64,000 nucleotides of DNA from NCBI GenBank assembly GCA_028279655.1, contig JANQNH010000006.1, forward strand, positions 1 through 64,000. The letters run 5' to 3'. The notes under the pieces are model-generated. The model had not been told where the DNA came from. It searched no databases and worked only from the letters and a program-made list of their open reading frames with translations. The DNA is from Candidatus Nanoarchaeia archaeon. GTDB taxonomy: Archaea; Nanobdellota; Nanobdellia; Woesearchaeales; JACPBV01. How positions within the stretch are numbered: the stretch's first letter is position 1; each line of letters begins with the position of its first letter. A program made the position numbers and the translations under genes. Positions 52,134 through 59,680 of this stretch are shown here, one piece after another.

Positions 52134-52250
52134 ATGTACTACTCAAACAAAGAATACGACACCGGCATAACATATAGTGGGAGGCACGAATCAGTTAATG
52201 CCTCCCGTTGCAGTATTTGTGTCCACTGTGGTAACTGTGGTAATCAATAA
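52134..52250 (+). CDS. 38-aa peptide with CxxCxxCxxC
   Basis: ATG one base after the superoxide reductase stop opens a 38-codon frame ending RCSICVHCGNCGNQ, a C-x2-C-x2-C-x2-C pattern like 4Fe-4S ferredoxin motifs. No separate ribosome-binding site is visible, so it would depend on coupling. It overlaps the possible signal-peptide start of the next gene. Could be spurious; the motif and position make it worth listing. Confidence 0.4.
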   Translation: MYYSNKEYDTGITYSGRHESVNASRCSICVHCGNCGNQ

Positions 52251-52698
52251 AATAAAAAAAGACATTGGACGTTTAGATACAATAGTCCTTGTCATGTTTG
52301 TACTGATGTTTTTTCTAGTTTCTGGTTGTACACAACAGACAGAGCAGCCTAAAACCGTTGCGAAAGATTCACAGATGAAGGAGGTCATGATTGAAGAACC
52401 TCAGACTGCTCAATCAGTCCCAGAACAAAAGGTAGATGCCGAAACAGAAGCATCGATTAAGCTAATCGGTAAGGAGGAACTTGCAGCACACAACTCTGAA
52501 GAAGACTGTTGGGTTGTATACGAAGGACAGGTATATGACATTACTGATCCTCCAAGACATCCAAGCATGGCAAAATCATTCTTTCGTCACTGTGGTCAAA
52601 CATCAGGGTTTGAAGAAGGAGCAAAACAGAAGCACTCTAAGAGCAATGTAAATAGGGTAGAGGAATATGCAACCTATGTAGGTGAGTTCAGGGAATGA
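52237..52698 (+). CDS. Cytochrome b5-like lipoprotein
   Basis: Signal peptide VLVMFVLMFFLVSGC with lipobox Cys, a low-complexity linker, then a cytochrome b5 domain: LIGKEELAAHNSEEDCWVVY, EGQVYDITDPPRHPSMAKSF (first heme His), CGQTSGFEEGAKQKHSKSNV (second heme His). Anchored outside the membrane, b-type heme electron carrier. The start is uncertain: GTG at 52237 gives a basic n-region; GTG 52177 and ATG 52294 are alternatives. Overlaps the next gene by 4 nt. Confidence 0.78.
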   Translation: MVINKIKKDIGRLDTIVLVMFVLMFFLVSGCTQQTEQPKTVAKDSQMKEVMIEEPQTAQSVPEQKVDAETEASIKLIGKEELAAHNSEEDCWVVYEGQVYDITDPPRHPSMAKSFFRHCGQTSGFEEGAKQKHSKSNVNRVEEYATYVGEFRE

Positions 52699-52922
52699 GC
52701 ACCGTACGATTATTATTCATTTTTGGAATCTCAAACATTGTTTTTTTACTGTTAGTCCTATTTTCCTGTAGATGCATTGGAGCCTGGAAACTAACAAGCA
52801 ATTGGATTAATAGTAAGAATTTCCAGAAATTTTACAGGTTTCACTGTTATTTTTGGTACGGTTTTCTCGTATCAGTTTTAGCTCATACGATACTGGCCTT
52901 TTATCTGTTTGGGTGGCCATAG
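52695..52922 (+). CDS. Small two-helix membrane protein with conserved-looking His
   Basis: A 75-aa protein with two membrane helices (LLFIFGISNIVFLLLVLFSC; FWYGFLVSVLAHTILAFYLF). FHCYFWYGFLVSVLAHTILA places His on the second helix 14 residues apart, a spacing that could ligate heme b. Coupled to the cytochrome b5 lipoprotein, so it may be its membrane electron partner (inference). Confidence 0.6.
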   Translation: MSTVRLLFIFGISNIVFLLLVLFSCRCIGAWKLTSNWINSKNFQKFYRFHCYFWYGFLVSVLAHTILAFYLFGWP

Positions 52923-52932
52923 GGGGTAAAAA

Positions 52933-53076
52933 ATGGGAAAGAAATTTTGGAGATGTACAGTTTGTAACGATATCCATTATGGCATTGCAGGACCAGAAAT
53001 CTGTCCGACATGTCAGACCAAGAATGTTTATGTTGAGATCGATAAAGAGGAAGCAAAGAATATAATGGAGATATGA
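52933..53076 (+). CDS. 47-aa rubredoxin-like protein
   Basis: Reads MGKKFWRCTVCNDIHYGIAG then PEICPTCQTKNVYVEI: two CxxC pairs in the spacing of the rubrerythrin-type rubredoxin domain. Short but complete. It precedes the FTR-like gene by 6 bp, so it may be an electron donor or partner. Confidence 0.8.
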   Translation: MGKKFWRCTVCNDIHYGIAGPEICPTCQTKNVYVEIDKEEAKNIMEI

Positions 53077-53082
53077 AGAATC

Positions 53083-53364
53083 ATGAATCCAGAAGATTTA
53101 AGAAAGGCATGGGAAGACTTCACAAACAACAACGATTTCAAGCTGAACCCAGACAAAGACCATGTTGACATGATCATAAAAGGCGTTCTGGAAAACGAAA
53201 AAAAACATAATCTCAAGCTATGCCCTTGTAGGATAAGGGACGGAACGAGAGAAAAGGACCTGGAACTGATATGTCCATGCAATTTTAAGATACATAAGAC
53301 CTGGACCACACCAATAGAAGGAAAGGCCCAGATGTGCTGGTGTGGCTTGTTTGTTAAGAGGTGA
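53083..53364 (+). CDS. Ferredoxin:thioredoxin reductase catalytic subunit-like protein
   Basis: A 93-aa protein with the FTR beta signature: CPC (Cys47, Cys49), CPC (Cys64, Cys66) and CWC (Cys85, Cys87) followed by GLF. These bind a 4Fe-4S cluster next to a redox disulfide and use one-electron carriers to reduce thioredoxin-like proteins. No variable (alpha) subunit is visible. The adjacent rubredoxin-like protein and TlpA-like lipoprotein are plausible partners. Confidence 0.88.
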   Translation: MNPEDLRKAWEDFTNNNDFKLNPDKDHVDMIIKGVLENEKKHNLKLCPCRIRDGTREKDLELICPCNFKIHKTWTTPIEGKAQMCWCGLFVKR

Positions 53365-53369
53365 TAATA

Positions 53370-54017
53370 ATGACAAAAAAAATTAAGTTTTTTGTATATT
53401 TCGTTGGTATATTCTTTGTTATTTTCCTGGTCGGATGTACACAAGAGGCAACTACACACATTGAGGACCAGGCGGTTGTAGAAACACCTGAAGAAGAGCA
53501 GATGGAAAATAGTATGGAAGAAATTGAGGAAGCTGGAGCAATGATGGAATATACTGTAGACGAACCTATAGAATCAGAAGAGACCAACCTAGACTGGAAA
53601 GAAATCACCTTAAAAGATGTTAGCACACAAAAAGAATTCAAGATCTCAGATTTCAAAGGAAAACCAATTCTCCTGGAGAGCTTTGCAGTATGGTGTCCTA
53701 AATGCAAGAAACAGCAGGATGAGATAAAAGAACTGCATGAGGAAGTTGGAGAAGATGTTATTTCTATCGCTCTTAACACAGACCCAAACGAAGACGAAGC
53801 AAAAGTGCTCGAACACATTAACAGGCACGGTTATACCTGGATCTATGCAATATCCCCAGAAAAGGTTACCAGATCCCTGATAGACCAATTTGGTATCCAG
53901 GTAGTAAATGCACCGCAGACCCCTGTTATCCTGATCTGCGAAGATCAATCTGCAAGGTTACTGGAGAGGGGAGTTAAGGATGTTGGAGAGCTAAAATCAG
54001 AGATAGGGGCATGTTGA
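53370..54017 (+). CDS. TlpA/thioredoxin-like lipoprotein
   Basis: Signal MTKKIKFFVYFVGIFFVIFL then VGC (Cys23 lipobox), a Glu-rich linker, and a TlpA-like thioredoxin domain with FAVWCPKCKKQQ and NAPQTPVILI (cis-Pro). Works outside the membrane. GAGGTG lies 6 nt before this ATG. Followed by ccdA, the usual electron source for such proteins. Confidence 0.88.
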   Translation: MTKKIKFFVYFVGIFFVIFLVGCTQEATTHIEDQAVVETPEEEQMENSMEEIEEAGAMMEYTVDEPIESEETNLDWKEITLKDVSTQKEFKISDFKGKPILLESFAVWCPKCKKQQDEIKELHEEVGEDVISIALNTDPNEDEAKVLEHINRHGYTWIYAISPEKVTRSLIDQFGIQVVNAPQTPVILICEDQSARLLERGVKDVGELKSEIGAC

Positions 54018-54694
54018 TGATAAATACTCTTACTAATCTATGGTTATCCTTTCTGGCAGGCTTATTTGCGCCAATAGCAGCAGTATGTGTTTTACCGCTC
54101 TACCCAGGATTTTTAGCATACCTGGCCAATCAGCTATCCAAAGGATCTAAGAAGTCAACTTTCATAAGACTGGGACTAACAGTAACTTTCGGGGTCATTT
54201 TATCAATGCTTATCTTTGGAATAATCTTCACCACAATTCTGAAAAGCTCTCTTACAAATGCCATAGGGATTATCTCGCCAATAGCCTTTGGAATACTTGG
54301 GATAGTAAGCCTGCTTATGATATTTAACTTTGACATAGGCAAGTTCTTCCCTCAAGTCAATACTCCAATAAAAAAGAACCCCTATGTAAGCTCCTTCATA
54401 TTTGGTTTCTTCTTTGGAGCCATAGTCTTACCATGCAATCCAGCATCATTGATTGTACTGTTTGCCCTAAGTACAACAACAACAGATTTCCTGCTGAATC
54501 TGCTGAACTTTACAATCTTTGGGGTAGGTATGGCAGCTCCTTTGCTGATATTCGCAGTAATTTCCAGCACCAAGAGCAAATCAGTGATAGATTTCTTAAC
54601 AAAACATAAAAGAAAAATAAATCTGATAGCAGGATTTCTTATGTTAGGAATATCTCTATATTACCTGATATTTGTTTTTAGAATACTTGGATAA
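54011..54694 (+). CDS. ccdA: CcdA/DsbD-type transmembrane thiol transporter
   Basis: A 227-aa six-helix protein with the two redox motifs AVCVLPLYPGFLAYLANQL and IVLPCNPASLIVLF. Passes electrons from cytosolic thioredoxin to extracytoplasmic thiol proteins, here the TlpA-like lipoprotein it overlaps by 7 nt. ATG at 54017 is an equally good start. Confidence 0.92.
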   Translation: MLMINTLTNLWLSFLAGLFAPIAAVCVLPLYPGFLAYLANQLSKGSKKSTFIRLGLTVTFGVILSMLIFGIIFTTILKSSLTNAIGIISPIAFGILGIVSLLMIFNFDIGKFFPQVNTPIKKNPYVSSFIFGFFFGAIVLPCNPASLIVLFALSTTTTDFLLNLLNFTIFGVGMAAPLLIFAVISSTKSKSVIDFLTKHKRKINLIAGFLMLGISLYYLIFVFRILG

Positions 54695-54695
54695 T

Positions 54696-55391
54696 ATGAA
54701 AAAAACCATATTTTTGTCATTACTATTATTATTTTCATTTTCATTAGTTGGGTGTTTAAATGAATCATATGTTACACCTATTAAGAACAATCCTGATGCA
54801 GTCACAAAAGCCTCACCGAGAAACCACACTATCTCCCTTGATTCTGTAGAGATCCAGGAATACAATGGAGAAAAACTAGATTTAATGGCAGATGTTTTGG
54901 ATCTATCGATAAAAGGCCCACAACAAGTGAACATAAACACGTATGAGTTGGAAATTACAGGTTTCGTAGAGGATCCAAAAAATTATACTTATGATGAGGT
55001 ATTACAGCTCCAAAAATATTCCAAGGTAGTAACTCTTAACTGCGTCACTGGCTGGAGTGCAAGAGTTCTGTGGGAAGGGGTGCTTATTGAAGATATATTC
55101 GATGAAGTAAAGGTAAAATCCAAGGCTAATACAGTTATTTTCCACGCATATGATGGTTATACAACATCATTGCCTCTGCAATACATATTAGACAATGAGA
55201 TCTTAATGGCTGACAAGATTAATAATGTTACGCTTATCCCTGAAAGGGGCTTTCCTTTCCAATTGGTAGCAGAGGATAAATATGGTTACAAATGGATTAA
55301 ATGGATAACCAAGATTGAATTAAGCGATAATGCAGATTACCAGGGATATTGGGAAAGCAGGGGCTATGATAATAAAGCAGACATAAAATGA
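54696..55391 (+). CDS. Molybdopterin-domain (sulfite-oxidase-like) lipoprotein
   Basis: About 231 aa: signal MKKTIFLSLLLLFSFSLVGC (Cys20 lipobox), then an oxidoreductase molybdopterin-binding domain with YELEITGFVEDPKNYTYDEV, TLNCVTGWSARVLWEGV (Cys116, the Mo ligand) and GYKWIKWITKIELSD. Resembles the MsrP/YedY-type and sulfite-oxidase folds without the dimerisation domain. No cofactor-synthesis genes are in the window. Electron partner may be the cytochrome b5 lipoprotein. Confidence 0.85.
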   Translation: MKKTIFLSLLLLFSFSLVGCLNESYVTPIKNNPDAVTKASPRNHTISLDSVEIQEYNGEKLDLMADVLDLSIKGPQQVNINTYELEITGFVEDPKNYTYDEVLQLQKYSKVVTLNCVTGWSARVLWEGVLIEDIFDEVKVKSKANTVIFHAYDGYTTSLPLQYILDNEILMADKINNVTLIPERGFPFQLVAEDKYGYKWIKWITKIELSDNADYQGYWESRGYDNKADIK

Positions 55392-55476
55392 ATCATAGTT
55401 AAAATTAAACATATCCTTTAAACATTAAACGGTAATTATTTGTAATTCAGGTTATACCTAATACTAAGGTGATAAA

Positions 55477-56493
55477 ATGAAATCATTAGTATTGATAGGG
55501 ATTCTTGCAATTGTGGCAATCTTAGTTGTTGCTTTCTATCCAGACAATTCCCAGATGTCAAAGGAAGCAGAAAACCATCCTACCCAAGAGATCAAATTGG
55601 ACACCCCTCTTACAGAAATGGAGATAAAAACAACTATAACAGGAAAAAAATACATTGTGGAGCCAGAAAAGATAAGGTCAGGAGGACCTCCAAAGGATGG
55701 AATTCCAAGCATCGATAATCCAAAATATGTATCTCTGGAAGAAGCAGAAGGATGGATACAGGATAATGAACTCGTTTTGGCGATCATATACAAGGGAGTC
55801 AAAAGAGTTTACCCATTGCAGATTATGGTGTGGCACGAGATTGTGAATGATAAAATAGCTGGTGACCCAATTCTAATTACCTATTGCCCCTTGTGCGGTT
55901 CAGGGATTGCCTATGAAAGAAAGATAGATGGGCAGGAGGTTGAGTTCGGAACATCAGGAAAACTATATAACTCCAATCTAGTCATGTATGATAGAGAAAC
56001 CGACACATACTGGACACAAATTGACGGATTGGCAATCGTAGGAGAACTAACAGGATCTAAACTAACTCCAGTATCTATAGACACTGTTGTTTGGAGGGAT
56101 TGGAAAAAGGCACATCCTGATTCAGAGGTATTAAGCCAGGATACTGGTTTTAACAGGAAGTACGGAAGGGATCCTTATGGTAATTATTATGAAGATAGTT
56201 TCTTGATATTTCCAGTAGATAACGAAGATAACAGGATACACCCAAAGACCGTTATTTTTGGGATAGAAGTGGATGGAAATTTCAAAGCTTACAAGGAGGA
56301 AGACCTCATAAGGTTAAAGTCAGTAGAGGATACTGTAGGTAGTACAAGAATAAGCATTAAAAGAGAGGAATCAGGTATTGTAAAGATAACAAACCTTGAA
56401 ACAAAAGAAGAGATAGTAAAAGAAAGAGACTTTTGGTTCGCATGGTACGCTTTTCATCCCAATACGGGATTATACGAACAAACCAGGAGGTGA
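55477..56493 (+). CDS. DUF3179-domain exported protein
   Basis: A 338-aa protein with an N-terminal anchor (SLVLIGILAIVAILVVAFY) and the DUF3179 signature: VYPLQIMVWHEIVND, ILITYCPLCGSGIAYERKID, LYNSNLVMYDRETDTYWTQI, and WFAWYAFHPNTGLY. Function of the family is unknown; a CPLC pair suggests a metal or redox site. AAGGTGATAAA precedes the start. Confidence 0.88.
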   Translation: MKSLVLIGILAIVAILVVAFYPDNSQMSKEAENHPTQEIKLDTPLTEMEIKTTITGKKYIVEPEKIRSGGPPKDGIPSIDNPKYVSLEEAEGWIQDNELVLAIIYKGVKRVYPLQIMVWHEIVNDKIAGDPILITYCPLCGSGIAYERKIDGQEVEFGTSGKLYNSNLVMYDRETDTYWTQIDGLAIVGELTGSKLTPVSIDTVVWRDWKKAHPDSEVLSQDTGFNRKYGRDPYGNYYEDSFLIFPVDNEDNRIHPKTVIFGIEVDGNFKAYKEEDLIRLKSVEDTVGSTRISIKREESGIVKITNLETKEEIVKERDFWFAWYAFHPNTGLYEQTRR

Positions 56494-56497
56494 AAAA

Positions 56498-56872
56498 ATG
56501 CCAAGAGTAGTACATTTTGATCTGCCAGCAGAGGATCCTGAAAAGCTAAAAGGATTCTACGAAAAGGTTTTTGGTTGGAAATTTGAGAAGTGGGAAGACC
56601 CAAGCGGTAAGATTGAGTATTGGTTGATATATACGGGGAAAGATGAGCCAGGGATTGATGGTGGGATGGGCAGAAGAAAGGGCCAAGAAGACCAAGTAGC
56701 AAATACTATAGGAGTCCCAGACGTGGATGAATACGTTAAGAAGATAGAGGAGAGTGGAGGAAAAATAATTATGCCAAAAATGGCGATCCCAAGCATAGGG
56801 TGGATAGCCAGCTTCTTGGATCCCCAAGGGAATAAACATATGATCCTACAAGATGATAAAAATGCAAGATAA
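56498..56872 (+). CDS. VOC-family protein 1 (glyoxalase/bleomycin-resistance fold)
   Basis: A 124-aa VOC protein: VVHFDLPAEDPEKLKGFYEK, VFGWKFEKW, GIDGGMGRRKGQEDQ, VDEYVKKIEESGGKIIMPKM and FLDPQGNKHMI. GGAGGTGAAAAA precedes the ATG, 4 bp after DUF3179. A paralogue lies at 58740. Confidence 0.9.
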   Translation: MPRVVHFDLPAEDPEKLKGFYEKVFGWKFEKWEDPSGKIEYWLIYTGKDEPGIDGGMGRRKGQEDQVANTIGVPDVDEYVKKIEESGGKIIMPKMAIPSIGWIASFLDPQGNKHMILQDDKNAR

Positions 56873-56892
56873 CAGGATCAGAAGGCGAAAAA

Positions 56893-57015
56893 ATGGCATA
56901 TCTATGCCAAATGAAGGTTTGTAAAGAAAAACCAGGGATGTGCATCCATGAAAAAATGATGCTGGCTGTGGTAATTATACTTGTGATAATTGTCCTATAC
57001 TTTATATTGGTATAA
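56893..57015 (+). CDS. 40-aa single-helix membrane peptide
   Basis: Three Cys in the N-terminus (MAYLCQMKVCKEKPGMCIHE) and one membrane helix (AVVIILVIIVLYFILV). AAGGCGAAAAA precedes the ATG. Directly follows the VOC gene. Not recognised; Cys plus helix resembles small metal-handling membrane peptides. Confidence 0.55.
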   Translation: MAYLCQMKVCKEKPGMCIHEKMMLAVVIILVIIVLYFILV

Positions 57016-57075
57016 TCAAGCATCATTATTTTTAGTAAAATTAATAAATCAACTATGAATAGCTATAATTAGAAC

Positions 57076-57705
57076 ATGGAAAACAAAATAATACCCGCAA
57101 TAATCGCAACAAACCAGGAAGAGCTAAATGAAAGGATAAACAAGGTAAAAGATCACGTTAAGACCTTACAGCTTGACGTAATGGACGGAGATTTTGTCCC
57201 CACTCACAGCTTGGACTTTGACTTCTCCTTACCAAAAACCGACTGTAAATACGAAGCACACCTTATGGTAAGCAGCCCAGAAGAATGGATTGAAAAGAAC
57301 CACGAAATAGCAGACATGATCCTGGTACACATAGAATCAACACAAGATCCAGAAAAGATAATAGAATTAGTCAAAAACAAAGGAAAAAAGATTGGATTCG
57401 TGCTTAATCCAGGCACCCCAACCGAGAAGATCAAACCCTTTCTGGATCAGATCGATGAAGTTCTGATAATGACAGTAAATCCGGGGTATTACGGGAGCAA
57501 ATTCCTACCAGAAACCCTGGAGAAGGTAAAAGAACTAAGGCAATTAAAGCCAGATATGGAGATAGAGGTTGATGGAGGCATAGGCCTTGAAACAATAGAG
57601 CAGGCCTACAAGACAGGAGCTAATCTATTCATCTCAGGATCCTATCTGCAGAAAAGTGATGATGTTACAGCAGCAATAGCAGCTCTGGAAGATAAGTTTA
57701 TTTGA
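57076..57705 (+). CDS. rpe: Ribulose-phosphate 3-epimerase
   Basis: A 209-aa TIM-barrel epimerase linking ribulose-5-P and xylulose-5-P: LQLDVMDGDFVPTHS, YEAHLMVSSPEEWIEK, LVHIES, VNPGYYGSKFLPETL, EIEVDGGIGLETIEQA. All metal/catalytic positions appear kept. Metabolic gene inside the redox island. Confidence 0.92.
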   Translation: MENKIIPAIIATNQEELNERINKVKDHVKTLQLDVMDGDFVPTHSLDFDFSLPKTDCKYEAHLMVSSPEEWIEKNHEIADMILVHIESTQDPEKIIELVKNKGKKIGFVLNPGTPTEKIKPFLDQIDEVLIMTVNPGYYGSKFLPETLEKVKELRQLKPDMEIEVDGGIGLETIEQAYKTGANLFISGSYLQKSDDVTAAIAALEDKFI

Positions 57706-57765
57706 TATTAAAGATAAAATTTTTAAATGATTCTTCATACCCTGAAATCAACGAGGTGGATTTAT

Positions 57766-58284
57766 ATGGTAAAATTATGGCGATGCGAAATTTGTGGAGA
57801 TCCTTACATAGGAGATGAAGCACCATCAAACTGTCCTTTCTGCGGTGCAAAACAGAAATATATCAAGGAATTCAAGGATGCACAGGTAAACTTTGATGTT
57901 GAACTCAATGAAAAAGACAAGGTCAATGCAGAATATGCTCTTAAGGTGGAGGTTAGCAACACCACCTTCTATTTCTGTGCTGCAAAGAAGGTTAAGGAGT
58001 TGGAAGGACAAAAGCTCTTTAAAGCGCTTGGGAAGGTAGAGGCAGAACACGCTTCTGTTTGGAAAAAGATCCTAAAATTAGACGAGATTCCAAAAGGGGA
58101 CGACACCTGTTCCGTGGATTTCAAGGAAGATCTAGAAGATTCTCATGCAAGAGAGACAAGGGCAATAGAGTTCTACAAGAAGGCAGCAGAAGAGTCTGAA
58201 AACCCAAGAGTGAAAGAAATCTTCGAAGCATTCGTCGAAGTAGAAACCGATCACCTAAAACTTTCAGAAGAGAGATTAAATTAG
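57766..58284 (+). CDS. Rubredoxin-ferritin-like fusion (reversed rubrerythrin type)
   Basis: A 172-aa protein with an N-terminal rubredoxin-like domain (WRCEICGDPYIGDEAPSNCP; Cys7, 10, 23, 26) and a C-terminal ferritin-like domain (VEAEHASVWKKILK; EDSHARETRAIEFYKKAAEE; FVEVETDHLKLSEERL). Domain order is opposite to classic rubrerythrin. GAGGTGGATTTAT precedes the ATG at 57766. Confidence 0.88.
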   Translation: MVKLWRCEICGDPYIGDEAPSNCPFCGAKQKYIKEFKDAQVNFDVELNEKDKVNAEYALKVEVSNTTFYFCAAKKVKELEGQKLFKALGKVEAEHASVWKKILKLDEIPKGDDTCSVDFKEDLEDSHARETRAIEFYKKAAEESENPRVKEIFEAFVEVETDHLKLSEERLN

Positions 58285-58373
58285 GTGTTTTAAATCAACT
58301 GTATTTAACTATTAAACATTTTTTTTAATTCTTTAAGATTACTTAGTTATAATCTACCAACCTATATATTTCT

Positions 58374-58550
58374 ATGGTGGTAGCAAAAGATTTCAGGATC
58401 TGCAGGTACTGCGGATCAAGATTTAACAAAATAGATTTTCCTAGAACATTTCAAAGGATGATCACCTGCGGAAGAGTTGTCTGTGCAGGACAAAGACGAA
58501 GAGAACTATGGCAAAAGAACATGATGAAATACGGCCTTAGAGCAGGCTGA
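58374..58550 (+). CDS. 58-aa Cys4 zinc-ribbon-like protein
   Basis: Reads DFRICRYCGSRFNKIDFPRT then RMITCGRVVCAGQRRRELWQ: Cys10, Cys13, Cys32, Cys37, with a basic tail. Could bind zinc and nucleic acid. Leaderless-type TATATATT upstream. Its last codons and stop form the left arm of a 10-bp hairpin. Confidence 0.65.
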   Translation: MVVAKDFRICRYCGSRFNKIDFPRTFQRMITCGRVVCAGQRRRELWQKNMMKYGLRAG

Positions 58551-58576
58551 AGTTTCCCCCCTTTTTCTTCAGCCTG
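58543..58576 (+). terminator. Hairpin at the end of the zinc-ribbon gene
   Basis: CAGGCTGAAG (58543-58552) pairs with CTTCAGCCTG (58567-58576), 10 bp, with a pyrimidine-rich loop ending in five T. It includes the stop codon. Confidence 0.5.
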
Positions 58577-58613
58577 TTCATATTGAATCTAAAACTAAGT
58601 GGAGGTGATTCCA

Positions 58614-58637
58614 ATGGGAGATGGTGACTGCTGTTGA
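58614..58637 (+). CDS. Micro-ORF MGDGDCC behind a perfect Shine-Dalgarno
   Basis: GGAGGTGAT (58601-58609), the full complement of the usual archaeal 16S tail, is followed after a few bases by ATG and seven codons MGDGDCC, then TGA. It ends in two Cys. Paired with a second micro-ORF 27 bp downstream. Confidence 0.45.
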   Translation: MGDGDCC

Positions 58638-58664
58638 ATTGAAAAAACTAAGGAGGTGATCTCT

Positions 58665-58685
58665 ATGTGCGGAGGATGTTGTTAA
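58665..58685 (+). CDS. Micro-ORF MCGGCC behind a perfect Shine-Dalgarno
   Basis: GGAGGTGAT (58652-58660) then ATG and six codons MCGGCC, then TAA; half the residues are Cys. A T-rich tract (58704-58726) follows that could terminate transcription. Two such signals in a row are hard to explain as chance. Confidence 0.45.
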   Translation: MCGGCC

Positions 58686-58703
58686 TAAAAAAACAAAAGC
58701 TAA

Positions 58704-58726
58704 TTTCTTTTTTTCTTTTATTTTTT
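58704..58726 (+). terminator. T-tract terminator after the micro-ORFs
   Basis: TTTCTTTTTTTCTTTTATTT is typical of archaeal T-run termination and separates the micro-ORFs from the next VOC gene. Confidence 0.5.
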
Positions 58727-58739
58727 AAAAACTAATGGG

Positions 58740-59138
58740 GTGATCAAAATAGATAAAGTAGTACATTTTGAGATTCCTGCAGAGGATGTGGAGAGAGCAA
58801 AGAAATTTTATGAAGGATTATTTGGTTGGGACATCCAAAAAGCAGGAGAGATGCCATATTGGATAGTAAAGACAGTGGAGACTGATGATAACCAGATGCC
58901 AAAGGAAGCTGGAGCAATAAATGGAGGTATGCTGAAGTGTGATGGGGAAAATGATCCTGGCAGCAAATTTCCAACAATTGTTATTGATGTCAAAAACACA
59001 GAGGAATACTGTAAGAAAGTAGAATCAGCAGGAGGAAAAATTATAATGGAGCCAAAAAAGGTTTCAGACATGGGAATCTATGCTAGGATACAGGACACAG
59101 AAGGAAACATAATAGGATTATGGCAGAGATTGCATTAA
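58740..59138 (+). CDS. VOC-family protein 2
   Basis: A 132-aa paralogue of the gene at 56498: KVVHFEIPAEDVERAKKFYE, GLFGWDIQKAGEMPYWIVKT, AINGGMLKCDG, TEEYCKKVESAGGKIIMEPK. The only standard start is GTG 58740, but that codon lies inside the Shine-Dalgarno GGGGTGATC; the spacing used by neighbouring genes would put initiation at ATA 58749. Confidence 0.88.
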   Translation: MIKIDKVVHFEIPAEDVERAKKFYEGLFGWDIQKAGEMPYWIVKTVETDDNQMPKEAGAINGGMLKCDGENDPGSKFPTIVIDVKNTEEYCKKVESAGGKIIMEPKKVSDMGIYARIQDTEGNIIGLWQRLH

Positions 59139-59162
59139 TAAAAAATTTTGGAGGTAATAAAA

Positions 59163-59270
59163 ATGAAAGACATCTGTAAATTATGTGGGGAAAAGCTGGA
59201 AAAACAGGAAGGAGATGCCCTATACTACTGTATAAAATGTTCAGAGGAAAACAAGGAGGATTCAAGATGA
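59163..59270 (+). CDS. 35-aa zinc-ribbon peptide
   Basis: MKDICKLCGEKLEKQEGDAL then YYCIKCSEENKEDSR: two CxxC pairs. GGAGGTAATAAAA precedes it. Its stop overlaps the next small gene's ATG (ATGA). Confidence 0.65.
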   Translation: MKDICKLCGEKLEKQEGDALYYCIKCSEENKEDSR

Positions 59271-59389
59271 AAGAAACAAAAGAATGCTACGATTTCAGCG
59301 GCATGAGAGTTTGTAAGGTATGCGGATGCAAGGACAAGTCATGCGATTGCCACACCGAACTTGAAGGAGAGAGAAAAAAGCCATTATAG
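59267..59389 (+). CDS. 40-aa Cys-rich peptide
   Basis: MKETKECYDFSGMRVCKVCG then CKDKSCDCHTELEGERKKPL: six Cys and one His in 22 residues, fit for zinc or iron. Translationally coupled to the preceding zinc-ribbon peptide. Confidence 0.65.
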   Translation: MKETKECYDFSGMRVCKVCGCKDKSCDCHTELEGERKKPL

Positions 59390-59443
59390 ATTATAGCAAA
59401 ATATATAAATCATTATAGGCAAAACCATATGGAGGTGAACTCA

Positions 59444-59680
59444 ATGGCAAAAGTAATTGTATATAGTACCCAAAGCTGTCCCTGGTGTCATAAGGCCAAG
59501 GATTTTCTAAAAGAAAACAACATAGAGTTTGAAGACAAAGACGTTTCCTCAGACGAAACAGCAAGAAACGAGATGGCAGATAAGTCAGGACAGATGGGCG
59601 TACCAGTCTTGGACATAGATGGTACTGTGATTGTAGGATTTGACCAGGAAGCCATAAAGAAAGCCCTAAAGATAGAATGA
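59444..59680 (+). CDS. Glutaredoxin-like protein
   Basis: A 78-aa thioredoxin-fold protein: MAKVIVYSTQSCPWCHKAKD with Cys12/Cys15, QMGVPVLDIDGTVIVGFDQE (cis-Pro and C-terminal glutaredoxin features). GGAGGTGAACTCA precedes this ATG. Overlaps trxB by 4 nt, so it is probably the reductase's substrate. Confidence 0.93.
   Translation: MAKVIVYSTQSCPWCHKAKDFLKENNIEFEDKDVSSDETARNEMADKSGQMGVPVLDIDGTVIVGFDQEAIKKALKIE

Noticed and set aside
52853-53065. 70-codon plus-strand frame
   Set aside because: Overlaps the membrane peptide and the 47-aa rubredoxin-like gene, which have real motifs in another frame.
58614-58660. Selenocysteine read-through of TGA after MGDGDCC
   Set aside because: Downstream codons give a lysine-rich run without homology, and no SECIS-like element was seen.
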